The position numbers and the translations under genes were made by a program. DNA of 64,000 bases from the NCBI RefSeq assembly GCF_040783975.1, contig NZ_CP160632.1:1-64000 (forward strand). The letters run 5' to 3'. How positions within the stretch are numbered: the stretch's first letter is position 1; the number at the start of each line of letters is the position of its first letter. Below the pieces are notes generated by a model. The model ran no database searches. It had not been told where the DNA came from and was given only the letters and a program-made list of their open reading frames with translations. Origin of the DNA: Pantoea sp. Ep11b. GTDB taxonomy: Bacteria > Pseudomonadota > Gammaproteobacteria > Enterobacterales > Enterobacteriaceae. Of the stretch, positions 54,779-64,000 are shown piece after piece.

Positions 54779-55675
54779 TCACTCTTCCTCTTTAAGCCGC
54801 AGTGCCTCCCTGACCAGCGCAAAGGCCGGTGAATGCTGTTTGCGACTGGGATAATAGAGGTAATAGCCGGGGAAGGGCTGACACCAGCGCTCCAGCACCC
54901 GGACCAGCTTGCCCTTCTCCAGCCCGTCAGCAAACTCCTGTTCCGGCAGGAAAGCGATCCCCTGTCCGGCAAGCGCCGCTTCGGCGATGTGGGCCGATGT
55001 ATTAAACGTCAGCTGCCCATCCACCCGCACATTCAGCGGGCCCTCTTCACCGTCAAACTCCCAGACGTAGAGTCCCCCGGCCGATGCCTGCCGCATATTG
55101 ATGCAGTTGTGCTGCAGCAGATCATGTGGCACCCGGGGGGCAGGATGACGACGAAAGTAGTCGGGCGTGGCCACAGCGGCCATCCGTAACGGCGGGCTGA
55201 TCGGCATCGCGACCATATCTTTATCGATGGTGTCGCCCATTCTGACGCCCGCATCAAACCGATCGGCCACGATATTGCGAAAGCCGTGACTGGCGTCGAA
55301 TTCGAGCCGGATATCAGGGTAGGCCGCCAGCAGTGGCGTCAGTTTCGGCAGCAGCAGCGTGCTCAGAATATGGGGGCCGCAGGTGATGCGGACCGTTCCG
55401 GCGGGCTTGTCGCGCAAGGCGGTCAGCATATCCAGCTCCGCTTCGATCTCATCGAACCTGTTACCGATAGCCTCAAGCAACCGCTCACCCGCCGCGGTAG
55501 GTGAAACGTTGCGGGTCGTGCGGGTCAGCAGGCGGATCGCCATCCGGTTTTCCAGTGCCGTAATCGTCTGGCTCAACGCGGGCTGGGTGACACCCAGCAG
55601 CGCCGCTGCGCGGGTAAAGCTGCCCTCTCGCGCCACGGTAACAAACGCCTGCAGATCGTTCATATTGCGCTTCAT
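54779..55675 (-). CDS. LysR-type transcriptional regulator
   Basis: A 298-residue regulator with N-terminal winged helix-turn-helix (DLQAFVTVAREGSFTRAAAL, LGVTQPALSQTITALE) and a C-terminal substrate-binding domain (segments GTVRITCGPHILSTLLLPKL, and GIAFLPEQEFADGLEKGKLV). I used the ATG at 55675, where AGAGAGAG precedes by 8 nt; GTG at 55684 and ATG at 55663 are other options. It is divergently placed 130 bp from an MFS transporter gene, the usual layout where the LysR protein controls the transporter. The inducer is unknown. Confidence 0.92.
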   Translation of the reverse strand: MKRNMNDLQAFVTVAREGSFTRAAALLGVTQPALSQTITALENRMAIRLLTRTTRNVSPTAAGERLLEAIGNRFDEIEAELDMLTALRDKPAGTVRITCGPHILSTLLLPKLTPLLAAYPDIRLEFDASHGFRNIVADRFDAGVRMGDTIDKDMVAMPISPPLRMAAVATPDYFRRHPAPRVPHDLLQHNCINMRQASAGGLYVWEFDGEEGPLNVRVDGQLTFNTSAHIAEAALAGQGIAFLPEQEFADGLEKGKLVRVLERWCQPFPGYYLYYPSRKQHSPAFALVREALRLKEEE

Positions 55676-55805
55676 GCTGCCCACTCTCTCTGCGATTAAT
55701 AAGCTCTGGTTATAACCTCATTAAGGTTTCATTAGCTAGTCAATATAAAGCGAAACAGTAAGATTGCCTGCATTCATTACGGCAACCACTGAAACAGGAC
55801 AACTC

Positions 55806-56999
55806 ATGACGTCTGACGGCACCTTCAGCGCCTCCCCTCAACAGCAAGCAGCGCACTGGAGCGGCGTCTGGGCGATGACACTCTGTGTCTTCACGCTGAT
55901 CGCCACGGAGTTTATGCCGGTCAGCCTGCTGTCGCCCCTGTCGCAGGATCTGCGGATCAGCGAAGGCCTGGCCGGACAGGGCATTGCGATCTCTGGCGCG
56001 CTGGCGGTGATCACCAGCCTCTCCATTACCCGGCTCGCCGGTCATCTCGATCGCAGAATCCTTTTGCTGGCGCTGACGCTGTTACTGGCCCTGTCCGGCC
56101 TGATTGTGGCACTGGCATCCGATTATCTGACCTATATGGCTGGCCGGGCGTTAACAGGCGTGGTGATCGGCGGATTTTGGTCGATGTCAGCTGCGGTGGC
56201 TATCCGGCTGGTGCCAGCTGAGCAGGTGTCTCGCGCGCTGGCCATATTCAACGGCGGCAATGCGCTGGCGACGGTCATCGCGGCTCCGCTGAGCAGCTAT
56301 CTTGGCGCGGTTATCGGCTGGCGCGGGGCTGTTTTCAGCCTGGTGCCGGTGGCGCTGATCGCGCTGCTCTGGCAGGCAGTGGCGCTGCCGTCGATGCCGG
56401 TTGACCGGGCACAGCCGCGCAGCAGAAGCCCTCTGCAGCTGCTGCGCTCGCCGCAAGTCATATCCGGGCTGACCGCCTGCGGCCTGCTGTTTATGGGTCA
56501 GTTCACCCTGTTTACCTATCTCCGCCCGTTTCTGGAAACCGTTACGCAGGTTGAGGTATCGACGCTGTCGCTGGTATTGCTGACTTTGGGCGTGGCCGGA
56601 TTTGCCGGAACCGTGATCGTCGGGAGCGTTTTACAGCGTGGGTTCTATCTCACCCTGACGATGATCCCGCTGGTGATGGCGGGCGTGGCGATGCTGCTGA
56701 TCCTGTCGGGCCATCATCTGTGGCAGGTGACGCCGCTGCTCGCGATCTGGGGGCTGGTGGCCACCGCCGCGCCTGCCGGATGGTGGGCCTGGGTCGCCCG
56801 CGCTTTTCCGGACAACGCGGAGGCCGGCGGCGGGCTGATGGTTGCTATCGTCCAGCTGTCGATCGCCGCAGGATCAATGCTGGGAGGACTCGCCTTTGAC
56901 CATGCGGGCTGGCAAATCACCTTTGTCCTCAGTGCCACACTGCTGATTGCAGCCGCCGGAATGGTGACGATCACCGCCCGCCAGGCCTGCAGGATCTGA
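55806..56999 (+). CDS. MFS drug/nucleoside efflux transporter (DHA1, AraJ/NepI-like)
   Basis: Inner-membrane proton-driven exporter with 12 helices, 397 residues from the ATG at 55806 (AGGACA upstream). The DHA1 group motifs are present: TEFMPVSLLSPLSQDLRI in the first helix region, LAGHLDRRILLL between helices 2 and 3, and a motif C-type stretch in helix 5. The tail ends with a hydrophobic helix (VLSATLLIAAAGMVTITA). It is controlled, by inference, by the divergent LysR gene. Which compound is exported is not known. Confidence 0.9.
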   Translation: MTSDGTFSASPQQQAAHWSGVWAMTLCVFTLIATEFMPVSLLSPLSQDLRISEGLAGQGIAISGALAVITSLSITRLAGHLDRRILLLALTLLLALSGLIVALASDYLTYMAGRALTGVVIGGFWSMSAAVAIRLVPAEQVSRALAIFNGGNALATVIAAPLSSYLGAVIGWRGAVFSLVPVALIALLWQAVALPSMPVDRAQPRSRSPLQLLRSPQVISGLTACGLLFMGQFTLFTYLRPFLETVTQVEVSTLSLVLLTLGVAGFAGTVIVGSVLQRGFYLTLTMIPLVMAGVAMLLILSGHHLWQVTPLLAIWGLVATAAPAGWWAWVARAFPDNAEAGGGLMVAIVQLSIAAGSMLGGLAFDHAGWQITFVLSATLLIAAAGMVTITARQACRI

Positions 57000-57065
57000 T
57001 AACCGGATTGCTGTTTAACCGGGCACACCGTTGCCCCCCTGTCGTTAACCTCTGAGGATCGTGTT

Positions 57066-58091
57066 ATGAGAGCATTAACCCTGCTGTTTGGCCTGTTGAT
57101 CAGTGCTTTTGGGGCCAGCGCGGCCGATATGTCGCGCGGAGCCGATAACTTTTATCAAAGCGATAAGGTGACACGCGAAAAAGTCAGCTTTAAAAATCAG
57201 TATCAGATGGGTGTGACCGGCACGCTGTTCCGGCCAAAAACGGCCAGTCAGACCGCGCGCCTTCCGGCTATTGTGGTAGGCCATCCGATGGGGGCCGTGA
57301 AAGAGCAGAGTGCCAGCCTCTACGCGCAGAAGATGGCCGAACAGGGCTTTGTTACCCTGGCCATCGACCTCTCATTCTGGGGCGAAAGTGACGGTCAGCC
57401 GCGCAACGCGGTCTCGCCGGATATCTACGCCGAAGACTTCAGTGCCGCTGTGGATTATCTGGGCACCCGCGATTTTGTCGATCGCAACCGGATTGGTGTG
57501 CTGGGGATCTGCGGCAGTGGCAGTTTCGTCATCAGCGCCGCAAAAATTGATCCGCGCATGAAGGCGATTGCAACCGTCAGCATGTATGACATGGGCGCGG
57601 CTAATCGCCATGCGCTGAATAAAAGCCAGACGCTGGCGCAGCGCAAACAGATCCTTGCGGCGGCGGCAGAGCAGCGTTACGCAGAGTTTACCGGCGGTAA
57701 AACGGCGTACACCGGCGGCACGCCGCATAAAATCGATGCGGCGTCCTCACCCGTCGAAAAAGAGTTTTATGACTTTTACCGCACGCCGCGTGGGGAGTTC
57801 ACGCCGAAAGGCAGTTCCGCTGCGCTGACCACGCATCCGACGCTTACCAGCAACGTGAAGTTCATGAACTTCTATCCGTTCGATGACATCGACACCCTCT
57901 CTCCGCGACCAGTGCTCTTTATTACCGGTGATCAGGCGCATTCACGCGAGTTCAGCGAAGAGGCCTATCAGCGTGCGGCAGAGCCCAAAGAGTTATACAT
58001 CGTGCCTGATGCGGGCCATGTCGACCTCTATGATCGCACTGACCTGATCCCGTTCGACAAACTGACCCGCTTCTTTAAACAACATCTGTAG
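57066..58091 (+). CDS. Exported alpha/beta hydrolase, YcjY/dienelactone-hydrolase-like
   Basis: A 341-residue hydrolase with signal peptide ending ASA. The nucleophile elbow is LGICGSGSFVISA, with Cys as likely nucleophile where many hydrolases have Ser, as in dienelactone hydrolases. Other marks: PAIVVGHPMGAVKEQSASLY, LAIDLSFWGESDGQPR, and the catalytic His region DAGHVDLYDR. The family has thioesterase or carboxylesterase-type activities; the true substrate is unknown. It lies 66 bp after the MFS gene on the same strand and may be coregulated. Confidence 0.88.
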   Translation: MRALTLLFGLLISAFGASAADMSRGADNFYQSDKVTREKVSFKNQYQMGVTGTLFRPKTASQTARLPAIVVGHPMGAVKEQSASLYAQKMAEQGFVTLAIDLSFWGESDGQPRNAVSPDIYAEDFSAAVDYLGTRDFVDRNRIGVLGICGSGSFVISAAKIDPRMKAIATVSMYDMGAANRHALNKSQTLAQRKQILAAAAEQRYAEFTGGKTAYTGGTPHKIDAASSPVEKEFYDFYRTPRGEFTPKGSSAALTTHPTLTSNVKFMNFYPFDDIDTLSPRPVLFITGDQAHSREFSEEAYQRAAEPKELYIVPDAGHVDLYDRTDLIPFDKLTRFFKQHL

Positions 58092-58107
58092 TGCTGCCCT
58101 CTTCTTC

Positions 58108-58137
58108 ACGCCCGCCTGCGGTTATCTGCGGGCGGGC
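58108..58137. other. GC-rich hairpin after the hydrolase gene
   Basis: CGCCCGC and GCGGGCG arms with a short loop; no T run. It may end the hydrolase transcript imperfectly or stabilise it. Confidence 0.5.
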
Positions 58138-58265
58138 ATTACCGCTGACAGCATCGCCCCGCTCCCATTCAGCGATGCCAGACTGAAGGAAACTTCCCGT
58201 ACCGGGCACGCAAAACTGGGATCCCTGACTATCCTGAAAGAAAGGATGACTATCAGGAGAGAATG

Positions 58266-58433
58266 ATGAAATTTTTCTACTTCGTTTCGCTTATCGCCTC
58301 TGCGCTCTATTTGCTGGTGTTTCTGCCCAAACTTCGCACCCGGCGCGAACCTATTGCCTACTGGGGCTGCTGGACTTATCTGGGGGCTAACGCCATCTTC
58401 TGGGCGGTTTATGGCGTTCTGAATTACATTTAG
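58266..58433 (+). CDS. Small two-helix membrane protein
   Basis: A 55-residue protein starting MKFFYFVSLIASALYLLVFL. Two membrane helices (about 2-19 and 32-54) flank a Lys/Arg-rich loop (PKLRTRREP). It is too short for common ORF cut-offs. ATG ATG at 58263/58266; the ribosome site AGGAG fits the second better. I do not recognise a family. It lies between the hydrolase gene and yajD, on the same strand, but probably has its own promoter. Confidence 0.65.
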   Translation: MKFFYFVSLIASALYLLVFLPKLRTRREPIAYWGCWTYLGANAIFWAVYGVLNYI

Positions 58434-58690
58434 GGCAGGATGACCGGCAAAGCGGGAAAACTCGCCCCTATCAGCGCTATCGTGATGATAAATCAGGTCC
58501 GGAAATCTGGGATTTAACGTTATCCGGCCCCTGCCCTGACGACATCCGCTCTCTGCGCCACGGAAGGTGAATAGCGGCCGCTAAAATCTTTCCGGTTGCC
58601 GCACGGCAGCAGAAGTTCTCCCCGGGCGGTCTTGTGCGATATAGTGGCAGCACTATCGTGAACATCTCTGGATAACAGGTAACATCGGCA

Positions 58691-59038
58691 ATGGCTCTGA
58701 TCCCAAAAAACTATTCGCGGCTGGAAAGTGGCTACCGTGAGAAAGCCCTTAAAATCTATCCGTGGGTCTGTGGACGCTGCTCACGCGAGTTCGTCTACTC
58801 TAATCTGCGTGAACTGACGGTACATCACATCGATCACGACCATACGAACAACCCGGAAGATGGCAGTAACTGGGAGTTACTCTGTCTTTATTGTCATGAC
58901 CACGAGCACTCGAAGTACACCGAGGCCGATCAGTATGGTACCCGCGTGGTGGCTGGCGAAGATGCTCAGAAAGATGTGGGTGAGGCGACCTACAACCCGT
59001 TCGCCGACCTGAAGTCGATGCTGAACAGCAAGAAGTAA
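58691..59038 (+). CDS. yajD: HNH nuclease YajD
   Basis: A 115-residue HNH endonuclease of the YajD family. The first zinc pair is VCGRCSREF, then the HNH core ELTVHHIDHDHTNNPEDGSN followed by LLCLYCHDHEHSKY, with four Cys and several His for metal and catalysis. E. coli YajD is the close match in length and sequence. Cutting specificity is not well known. The start is at ATG 58691; GGTAAC and GGCA precede it, a weak ribosome site. It stands alone. Confidence 0.93.
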   Translation: MALIPKNYSRLESGYREKALKIYPWVCGRCSREFVYSNLRELTVHHIDHDHTNNPEDGSNWELLCLYCHDHEHSKYTEADQYGTRVVAGEDAQKDVGEATYNPFADLKSMLNSKK

Positions 59039-59051
59039 GATCCGCTCCTGC

Positions 59052-59081
59052 TGCCTGTCAGACGCGTCAGTCTGGTCTGAC
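59052..59081. other. Inverted repeat after yajD
   Basis: CTGTCAGAC and GTCTGACAG arms, perfect over about nine bp, closed by a short loop. There is no T run after it. It could be a weak terminator of yajD. Confidence 0.5.
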
Positions 59082-59230
59082 AGGAACATTTCCGTCCTGA
59101 ACATGCGATCCCGCACTTCTCCCGGGGCGGTGTCGCTGTTCCATAAAATTTGTGCGGTCTGCGCACCTGACAGGATGAACAGTCAGGAGATAACAGACTT
59201 ACTATTCGAAAGTAAACGAGGAGCAGAAGC

Positions 59231-59569
59231 ATGATCGCTAAAGAGAACGCAGAGCACTATAACTGGGGCGACGGTTGCGATGGCTGGTACCTGATGAACC
59301 GTCCGGATATGTTAATTATTCACGAGAGAATGCCGCCCGGCACCTGTGAGCAAAGACATTTTCATGCTTCATCCAGGCAGTTCTTTTTTGTCCTTCAGGG
59401 TGTGCTGACAATGGAACTGGACGGCACCCTCCACGATATCGCTGCGCAGCAGGGTATCGAGATCCCGCCACAGTCGAAGCACCAGGCCCGCAATAACCGC
59501 GATGAACCGGTAGAGTTTATGGTGATCTCCCATCCTACTACGCGGGGAGATCGCACCGATGTTCCCTGA
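59231..59569 (+). CDS. Cupin-domain protein
   Basis: A 112-residue single cupin. Metal ligands are visible in the two cupin motifs: QRHFHASSRQFFFVLQGVLT and IEIPPQSKHQARNN. The GAGGAGCAGAAGC segment before the ATG gives a good ribosome site. Such small cupins act as enzymes, metal-dependent sugar or oxalate-binding proteins, or sensors; no partner gene is close. I cannot assign a substrate. Confidence 0.85.
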   Translation: MIAKENAEHYNWGDGCDGWYLMNRPDMLIIHERMPPGTCEQRHFHASSRQFFFVLQGVLTMELDGTLHDIAAQQGIEIPPQSKHQARNNRDEPVEFMVISHPTTRGDRTDVP

Positions 59570-60211
59570 CAGGTGAGCCGGACAACGGCTCAGGCCATGA
59601 CGGCAGCATCCGCCCCGCCTTCTGCCTGTTCAGGCCGGTTTATCAGTAACGCTTGACCCGGCGGTCAGCGCCACCGGGTATGGCCGATCGGCCAGAGCGT
59701 TATTTGCCTCCCTGACGCGGATAACAATAAACCGAAGCCGGGTATGTCATCTGCAGTTAAATAATGCACTGAACAGAACGTGCGGTAATAACCCGCCGTT
59801 ATTTACCCATAAACTTCTGCACTATCCTGCCTTCGTTACGCTAATAACGCTTTCCGGGCCGCCGATTTACGCCGATGCGCACATAACAGAAGCCTGGCAG
59901 AAAGGCATTTCCGTACCATAAATAAGTGGCCCCCGGAATGACTCTTTTAAAACAGGCAATTAGCTTTAATCCGCCTGTTGCTTAGCATAATCCTTCACCA
60001 CGTCTTGAACTATTTCCGGCAGGCCGTTCCGGTTATTTCCCCGTTAATCCCGTAAGCGATTTTTCTTATTTCGTGCGTCTGTTATGCCAGCAGCGGTCTA
60101 TCGAAACATTTTGAGAAAGATTTTCGGTAAATAATAGCCGGAACCCACATCGCTATGCGCTTTTCTGTACCAGAATTAACCCATAACAAAATAGAGACAA
60201 TGTGGAGCATT
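59570..60211. other. Intergenic region upstream of ydeP
   Basis: 642 bp without a supported gene. The right part (60000-60190) should hold the ydeP promoter. No strong hairpin or repeat was noticed. Confidence 0.45.
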
Positions 60212-62539
60212 ATGAAAGAGCAAAATCGCACAAAGGGCATCGCACCCTATAGCGGAGCGGCTGGCGGCTGGGGGGCTTTAAAGGCCGTTGCAGACGCGAT
60301 CCGCGGCCAGATGGCGGTAAAACAGGATGTGATCGCCCTTTTCAAAGTCAATCAGCCACAGGGTTTTGACTGCCCTGGCTGCGCCTGGCCCGATCCGCAG
60401 CACGCGTCCTCTTTTGAGTTCTGTGAAAATGGTGCAAAAGCTGTTTCATGGGAAGCCACCAGCAAACGCACCACACCAGAGTTTTTTGCCGCACACAAGG
60501 TAAGCGAGTTGTGGGAGCGCAGTGCCCTGCATCTGGAGGGAGAAGGCCGCCTGACCCATCCGATGAAATATGATGCCGCAACCGATACCTATCAGCCCAT
60601 CGAATGGGAGACGGCCTTCCGCGAAATCGGTGAGCATCTGCGCAGCTATAATGACCCGGATAGTGTGGAGTTCTACACCTCGGGCCGCGCCTCCAATGAA
60701 GCGGCGTTTCTGTGGCAGCTCTTCGCCCGCGAGTATGGCACCAACAATTTCCCCGACTGTTCGAACATGTGCCATGAGCCGACCAGCGTCGGACTGCCGG
60801 AGTCGATTGGCGTCGGAAAGGGTACGGTCGAACTGGAAGATTTCGATCACTGCGATCTGGTGCTCTGCATCGGCCACAACCCCGGCACCAACCATCCGCG
60901 CATGCTGGGCACGCTGCGGGAAGTCTCTAAACGCGGGGCGACGATCGTCGCAATTAATCCGCTGCGGGAACGCGGCCTGGAGCGATTCACCTCGCCGCAG
61001 AGCCCGATCGAGATGCTCTCCATGAGTTCGACCGAGCTGGCTTCGACCTACTACAAAGTACGGGTTGGCGGTGATGCGGCGATGCTGAAAGGAGTGATGA
61101 AGATCCTGATTAGCATGCATGAAGAGGCGCTGAGCACGGGCAAACCCGGCGTGATCGATGAAGCGTTTATTCGTGAACACACAGAAGGCTTTGAGACGCT
61201 GAAAGCGGACCTGGAGAGCACCGACTGGGCGCATATCCTGAAAGTCTCCGGCATGGCGCGTGAAGAGATCCAGCATATCGCCCGTCTTTACGCCAGCGCC
61301 GAACGCACCATCATCTGTTACGGCATGGGGATCACCCAGCATCAGTATGGCACCCAGAACGTTCAGCAAATCGCGAACCTGCTTCTGATGCGCGGCAATA
61401 TCGGTAAGCCCGGTGCGGGCATCTGTCCGTTACGCGGTCACTCTAACGTGCAGGGCGACCGCACGGTGGGTATCACCGAGATCCCGCCGCAATCGCTGCT
61501 GGATAACCTGGAGAAAGTGTTTGGTTTTCGTCCGCCACAGAAGCATGGTCATGGCGCGATTGAGGCGATTAAGGCAATGCGCGATGGCAAAGCGAAAGCC
61601 CTGCTCTGCCTCGGCGGCAACCTGGCGGAGGCGATTTCCGATCCTCAGGTGACCTTCCCGGCAATGCGCAACCTCGATCTGGTCGTGCATATGGCAACCA
61701 AGCTGAACCGTTCACATCTGCTACTGGGTAAGCACAACTATCTGCTGCCGGTGCTGGGCCGTACTGAAACCGATATGCAGGCAACCGGCGCACAGAGCGT
61801 GACCGTGGAAGATTCAATGTCGATGGTGCATGCCTCGCGCGGCTCACTGGATCCGGCGTCGCCGCATCTGAAATCTGAACCGGCGCTGGTCGCTTCGCTG
61901 GCCAAAGCAACACTGCCAGACAGCGTGGTGGACTGGTCAGCCATGGTTGCCGACTACAGCCGCATCCGTGACGCCATCGAGGCGGTTTTCCCGGCGTTTG
62001 AAAACTTTAACCAGCGTATCAGACATCCCGGCGGCTTCCGGCTCTACAACGCGGCGTCAGAGCGCGTCTGGCTGACCCCTTCTGGCCGTGCGCAGTTTAA
62101 GGTGATGCAGGGCATCAATGAAGATCCCCGCTCGCTCAAGTGCCATGATCTGGTGCTGACCACGCTGCGCAGTCATGACCAGTACAACACCACCCTCTAC
62201 GGGCTTAATGACCGCTATCGTGGCGTGACGGGCCGTCGCGATGTGCTGTTTATCAACGGCGAAGAGGCGGAAAGACGGCAGGTGCGGAGCGGTGACCGTG
62301 TTGATCTGGTGGCGCTGGATCCGGCGGGTAATCCCACGTCGCGCCAGATGAAGAACCTGACCATCGTGATTATCGATATGGCACCAGGTTCAGTTGGCGC
62401 TTACTACCCGGAAGCCAACGTGATGGTTCCGCTCGACAGTCACGATACCAAAAGCGGCATTCCGGCGTACAAGAGCATCCCCATCGCCATGACGCGTGTC
62501 ACTGACGAAACCGAAACCACCTCGGGCATGTTACGTTAA
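60212..62539 (+). CDS. ydeP: Molybdopterin oxidoreductase YdeP (FdhF-like)
   Basis: A 775-residue relative of formate dehydrogenase H and the acid-resistance protein YdeP of E. coli. Present: [13 protein letters not shown] near the N-terminus (Cys pair), the bis-MGD-binding domain with [31 protein letters not shown], and a C-terminal molybdopterin dinucleotide-binding domain ([20 protein letters not shown]). It lacks the N-terminal 4Fe-4S cluster motif of full formate dehydrogenases. In E. coli it adds to acid survival. I chose the ATG at 60212 (GGAG four nt upstream); ATG at 60200 and 60155 are alternatives. A strong terminator follows. Confidence 0.93.
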   Translation: MKEQNRTKGIAPYSGAAGGWGALKAVADAIRGQMAVKQDVIALFKVNQPQGFDCPGCAWPDPQHASSFEFCENGAKAVSWEATSKRTTPEFFAAHKVSELWERSALHLEGEGRLTHPMKYDAATDTYQPIEWETAFREIGEHLRSYNDPDSVEFYTSGRASNEAAFLWQLFAREYGTNNFPDCSNMCHEPTSVGLPESIGVGKGTVELEDFDHCDLVLCIGHNPGTNHPRMLGTLREVSKRGATIVAINPLRERGLERFTSPQSPIEMLSMSSTELASTYYKVRVGGDAAMLKGVMKILISMHEEALSTGKPGVIDEAFIREHTEGFETLKADLESTDWAHILKVSGMAREEIQHIARLYASAERTIICYGMGITQHQYGTQNVQQIANLLLMRGNIGKPGAGICPLRGHSNVQGDRTVGITEIPPQSLLDNLEKVFGFRPPQKHGHGAIEAIKAMRDGKAKALLCLGGNLAEAISDPQVTFPAMRNLDLVVHMATKLNRSHLLLGKHNYLLPVLGRTETDMQATGAQSVTVEDSMSMVHASRGSLDPASPHLKSEPALVASLAKATLPDSVVDWSAMVADYSRIRDAIEAVFPAFENFNQRIRHPGGFRLYNAASERVWLTPSGRAQFKVMQGINEDPRSLKCHDLVLTTLRSHDQYNTTLYGLNDRYRGVTGRRDVLFINGEEAERRQVRSGDRVDLVALDPAGNPTSRQMKNLTIVIIDMAPGSVGAYYPEANVMVPLDSHDTKSGIPAYKSIPIAMTRVTDETETTSGMLR

Positions 62540-62552
62540 CCTCCTGTTCTGT

Positions 62553-62584
62553 CAGCGTGACCGGACGCCTGGTCACGCTGTTTT
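62553..62584 (+). terminator. Rho-independent terminator of ydeP
   Basis: Perfect 10-bp stem CAGCGTGACC / GGTCACGCTG (62553-62562 with 62571-62580) followed by TTTT. It is 14 bp after the ydeP stop. Confidence 0.92.
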
Positions 62585-62670
62585 CCTCAGCTTCTCCCCT
62601 CTTCCTTGCCGGTTTTCCCCGTTAAGCACAGCGCGTGAAGCATCATCTGTTGCGGCATCGTATACACTAC

Positions 62671-62688
62671 AAAGCGGTATACCGCTTT
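62671..62688. promoter_or_regulatory. Perfect 18-bp palindrome upstream of the metallophosphoesterase gene
   Basis: AAAGCGGTA joined directly to TACCGCTTT. It is 61 bp before the start codon, with a second GTATAC 11 bp to its left. A dimeric repressor (TetR or GntR type) could bind here. No such regulator lies in the window. Confidence 0.6.
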
Positions 62689-62748
62689 CATGAACGACCA
62701 TCTCTTTACTGCCTGCGCTGACGGTCAGCGCCCTACCGGAAAATTGCC

Positions 62749-63867
62749 ATGTTTCACCTGATTTTCAGCTTACCCAGCTGGTATGTCATTGCGCGCGTTA
62801 TTATTCCTTTGTCTCTGCCTCTGGCCCTTAAGCTCCTGCTCTCCGCTCTGGTGCTGCTGGCCTCACAGTATCTGCTGGTGAGTCGCTTCACGTCGGGCGG
62901 CCTCTTCTCCGCTGAAATGCCCCGCCTCATCATCATTCTGTTCAACTGGGCTTACAGCACGGTTCTGCTGCTGGCGCTGTTACAGATGCTGATGGATGCC
63001 GTGATGCTGCTCGCCCTGCTGCTGCGTCATCCGCTGGAGCTGGTTCCCGGCGTGCGCTACCTGGCCGTTTGCCTGGCGATGGGGCTGGCGGTGGTCGGGG
63101 TGCAGCAGGCTATCCGGGTTCCGCCGGTGAAAGAGGTGACGCTGGTGTTACCCAACCTGCCCGCGGAGTTCGAGGGTTATCAGCTTCTGCAACTGACGGA
63201 CCTGCACATTACCCGGCTGTTTAATGCCGCCTGGACCCGCGCGATGGTGGAACGGGCGATGTCCCTGAACGCCGATCTGATCGTAGTGACGGGCGATGTC
63301 ATTGATGGCAGCCTGGCGCACCGGCGGCATGATGTTGCGCCGCTGAGCGGGCTTGCCGCTCCTGACGGCGTCTGGGCAATTACCGGCAACCACGAATATT
63401 TCTTTCATCAGGCGATCTGGACAGCCCATCTGGCGTCGCTCGGGCTGCAGCCGCTACTTAACAGTCATACCGTCATCCGGCGCGGCAACGCGAAGCTGGT
63501 GATCGCCGGTCTGCCGGATGCCTCCGCGCCCGGCAGAAACGCGACCGGACCCGATCTGGCGCGCGCGCTGGACCAGGCACCAGACGACGCGCCCGTGATC
63601 CTGCTGGATCATCAGCCCCGCAATGCCCGTCAGAACGCGGCACGGGGCGTGGATGTGCAGCTCTCCGGTCATACGCATGGCGGCCTGATTATCGGGCTGG
63701 ATCGGCTGTTTGCGAAGCCCAACGCTGGCTTCGTCTCCGGGCTTTATCAGGTCGATGGGATGCAGCTCTATGTGAATAACGGCACGGCGCTCTGGCCGGG
63801 CATGGCGGTCCGGCTGGGCCGCCCCTCGGAACTGACGCGGATCACCCTGCGTCGTCAGCCGCAGTAG
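62749..63867 (+). CDS. Membrane metallophosphoesterase
   Basis: A 372-residue calcineurin-like phosphoesterase with an N-terminal membrane region of about four helices (residues 10-125) and a catalytic domain on the C-terminal side. Metal motifs are LLQLTDLHITR (DxH), VVTGDVIDG (GDxxD), AITGNHEYFF (GNHE) and LSGHTHGGLI (GHxH). This is the YkuE/YaeI-type group; YaeI-like proteins act on phospholipids such as UDP-diacylglucosamine or unknown phosphoesters. The substrate here is not shown. It is alone on its strand with a palindromic site upstream. Confidence 0.9.
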   Translation: MFHLIFSLPSWYVIARVIIPLSLPLALKLLLSALVLLASQYLLVSRFTSGGLFSAEMPRLIIILFNWAYSTVLLLALLQMLMDAVMLLALLLRHPLELVPGVRYLAVCLAMGLAVVGVQQAIRVPPVKEVTLVLPNLPAEFEGYQLLQLTDLHITRLFNAAWTRAMVERAMSLNADLIVVTGDVIDGSLAHRRHDVAPLSGLAAPDGVWAITGNHEYFFHQAIWTAHLASLGLQPLLNSHTVIRRGNAKLVIAGLPDASAPGRNATGPDLARALDQAPDDAPVILLDHQPRNARQNAARGVDVQLSGHTHGGLIIGLDRLFAKPNAGFVSGLYQVDGMQLYVNNGTALWPGMAVRLGRPSELTRITLRRQPQ

Positions 63868-63938
63868 CCTCTCGCCAGCCGATGAGTGGGCGGATTTCGC
63901 CGGACGGCATAAGCTTGAGTGAGATAAAGGAGATCACT

Positions 63939-64000
63939 ATGACGATGTTATGTACCGCCTGCGGCACCGGTTACCCTCTTCAGGCCACCTATCCGCACTG
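63939..64000 (+). CDS. Start of an unidentified protein with N-terminal zinc-ribbon-like Cys pair, cut by window end
   Basis: Only about 20 codons are present: MTMLCTACGTGYPLQATYPH, then Cys. An AAAGGAG ribosome site is 6 nt upstream, so it is a real start. The CxxC pair followed by PHC resembles the zinc-ribbon start of some metallo-beta-lactamase-fold proteins, but the rest is outside the window, so I do not name it. Confidence 0.6.
   Translation, partial: MTMLCTACGTGYPLQATYPH

Noticed and set aside
1..64000. tRNA, rRNA, replication and prophage structural genes
   Set aside because: I looked for these to decide between chromosome, plasmid and phage and saw none, so the replicon type stays open.

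Overview
The window looks like DNA from an enterobacterium close to Pantoea/Erwinia (Erwiniaceae). The proteins resemble their Escherichia/Salmonella counterparts closely (a complete arnBCADTEF operon, FeoAB, YdeP, YajD, YfaZ, YciG), but gene order differs from E. coli and there is much lineage-specific material. I see no rRNA, tRNA, replication or partition gene, so the sequence alone does not decide between chromosome and large plasmid. A Cre-like recombinase with a lox-like site, two H-NS paralogues and an Hha-family gene would fit a large accessory replicon, but this is inference.

Layout. 1-11.3 kb (minus strand): a chaperone-usher fimbrial operon (major subunit, chaperone, usher, adhesin, second chaperone) runs with overlapping or closely spaced genes into a LuxR-type regulator and then into a complete type I exporter (TolC-like, HlyD-like, ABC transporter with C39 peptidase; the last is cut by the window edge). 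11.3-14.3 kb: a long AT-rich intergenic region, then an IprA-like regulator, a second LuxR-type regulator and a small membrane protein on the plus strand. 14.8-20.8 kb: a DUF333 lipoprotein, a 1367-residue S6-family serine protease autotransporter, an Hha/YmoA-family gene and a PACE efflux protein. 21.5-23.9 kb: TPR protein, ECF sigma factor (apparently without a normal start codon), anti-sigma factor, YceI protein. 24.6-32.0 kb: arnBCADTEF for adding L-Ara4N to lipid A, with a candidate PmrA site upstream. 32.1-36.3 kb: Fic protein, haloacid-dehalogenase-type hydrolase, a colicin V-like microcin precursor with a double-glycine-type leader, and an NTF2-like secreted protein. 37.0-38.3 kb: lox-like 13-8-13 site followed by a Cre homologue. 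38.9-46.5 kb: small envelope lipoproteins in two related sets, FeoBA, DUF1090, YfaZ and DUF2256 proteins. 47.5-50.3 kb: two H-NS paralogues flanking a diguanylate cyclase. 50.4-64 kb: alcohol dehydrogenase, a cytosolic FIST-domain chemoreceptor, stress-protein-like small genes, a LysR/MFS pair, an alpha/beta hydrolase, YajD, a cupin, YdeP, a membrane metallophosphoesterase and the start of another gene.

How the genes may work together. The left part is a surface and secretion locus (fimbria, C39 exporter, autotransporter protease) surrounded by its own regulators. The C39 exporter has the biochemistry needed to mature and export a precursor such as the microcin at 34.8 kb, although the two lie about 30 kb apart and no immunity gene is evident. 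The middle and right are mostly envelope modification, iron uptake and stress functions. The observations most worth checking are the Cre/lox-like pair, the microcin precursor with repeated upstream 9-mers, the fimbria-exporter composite operon, and the sigma factor that seems to start at ATC.
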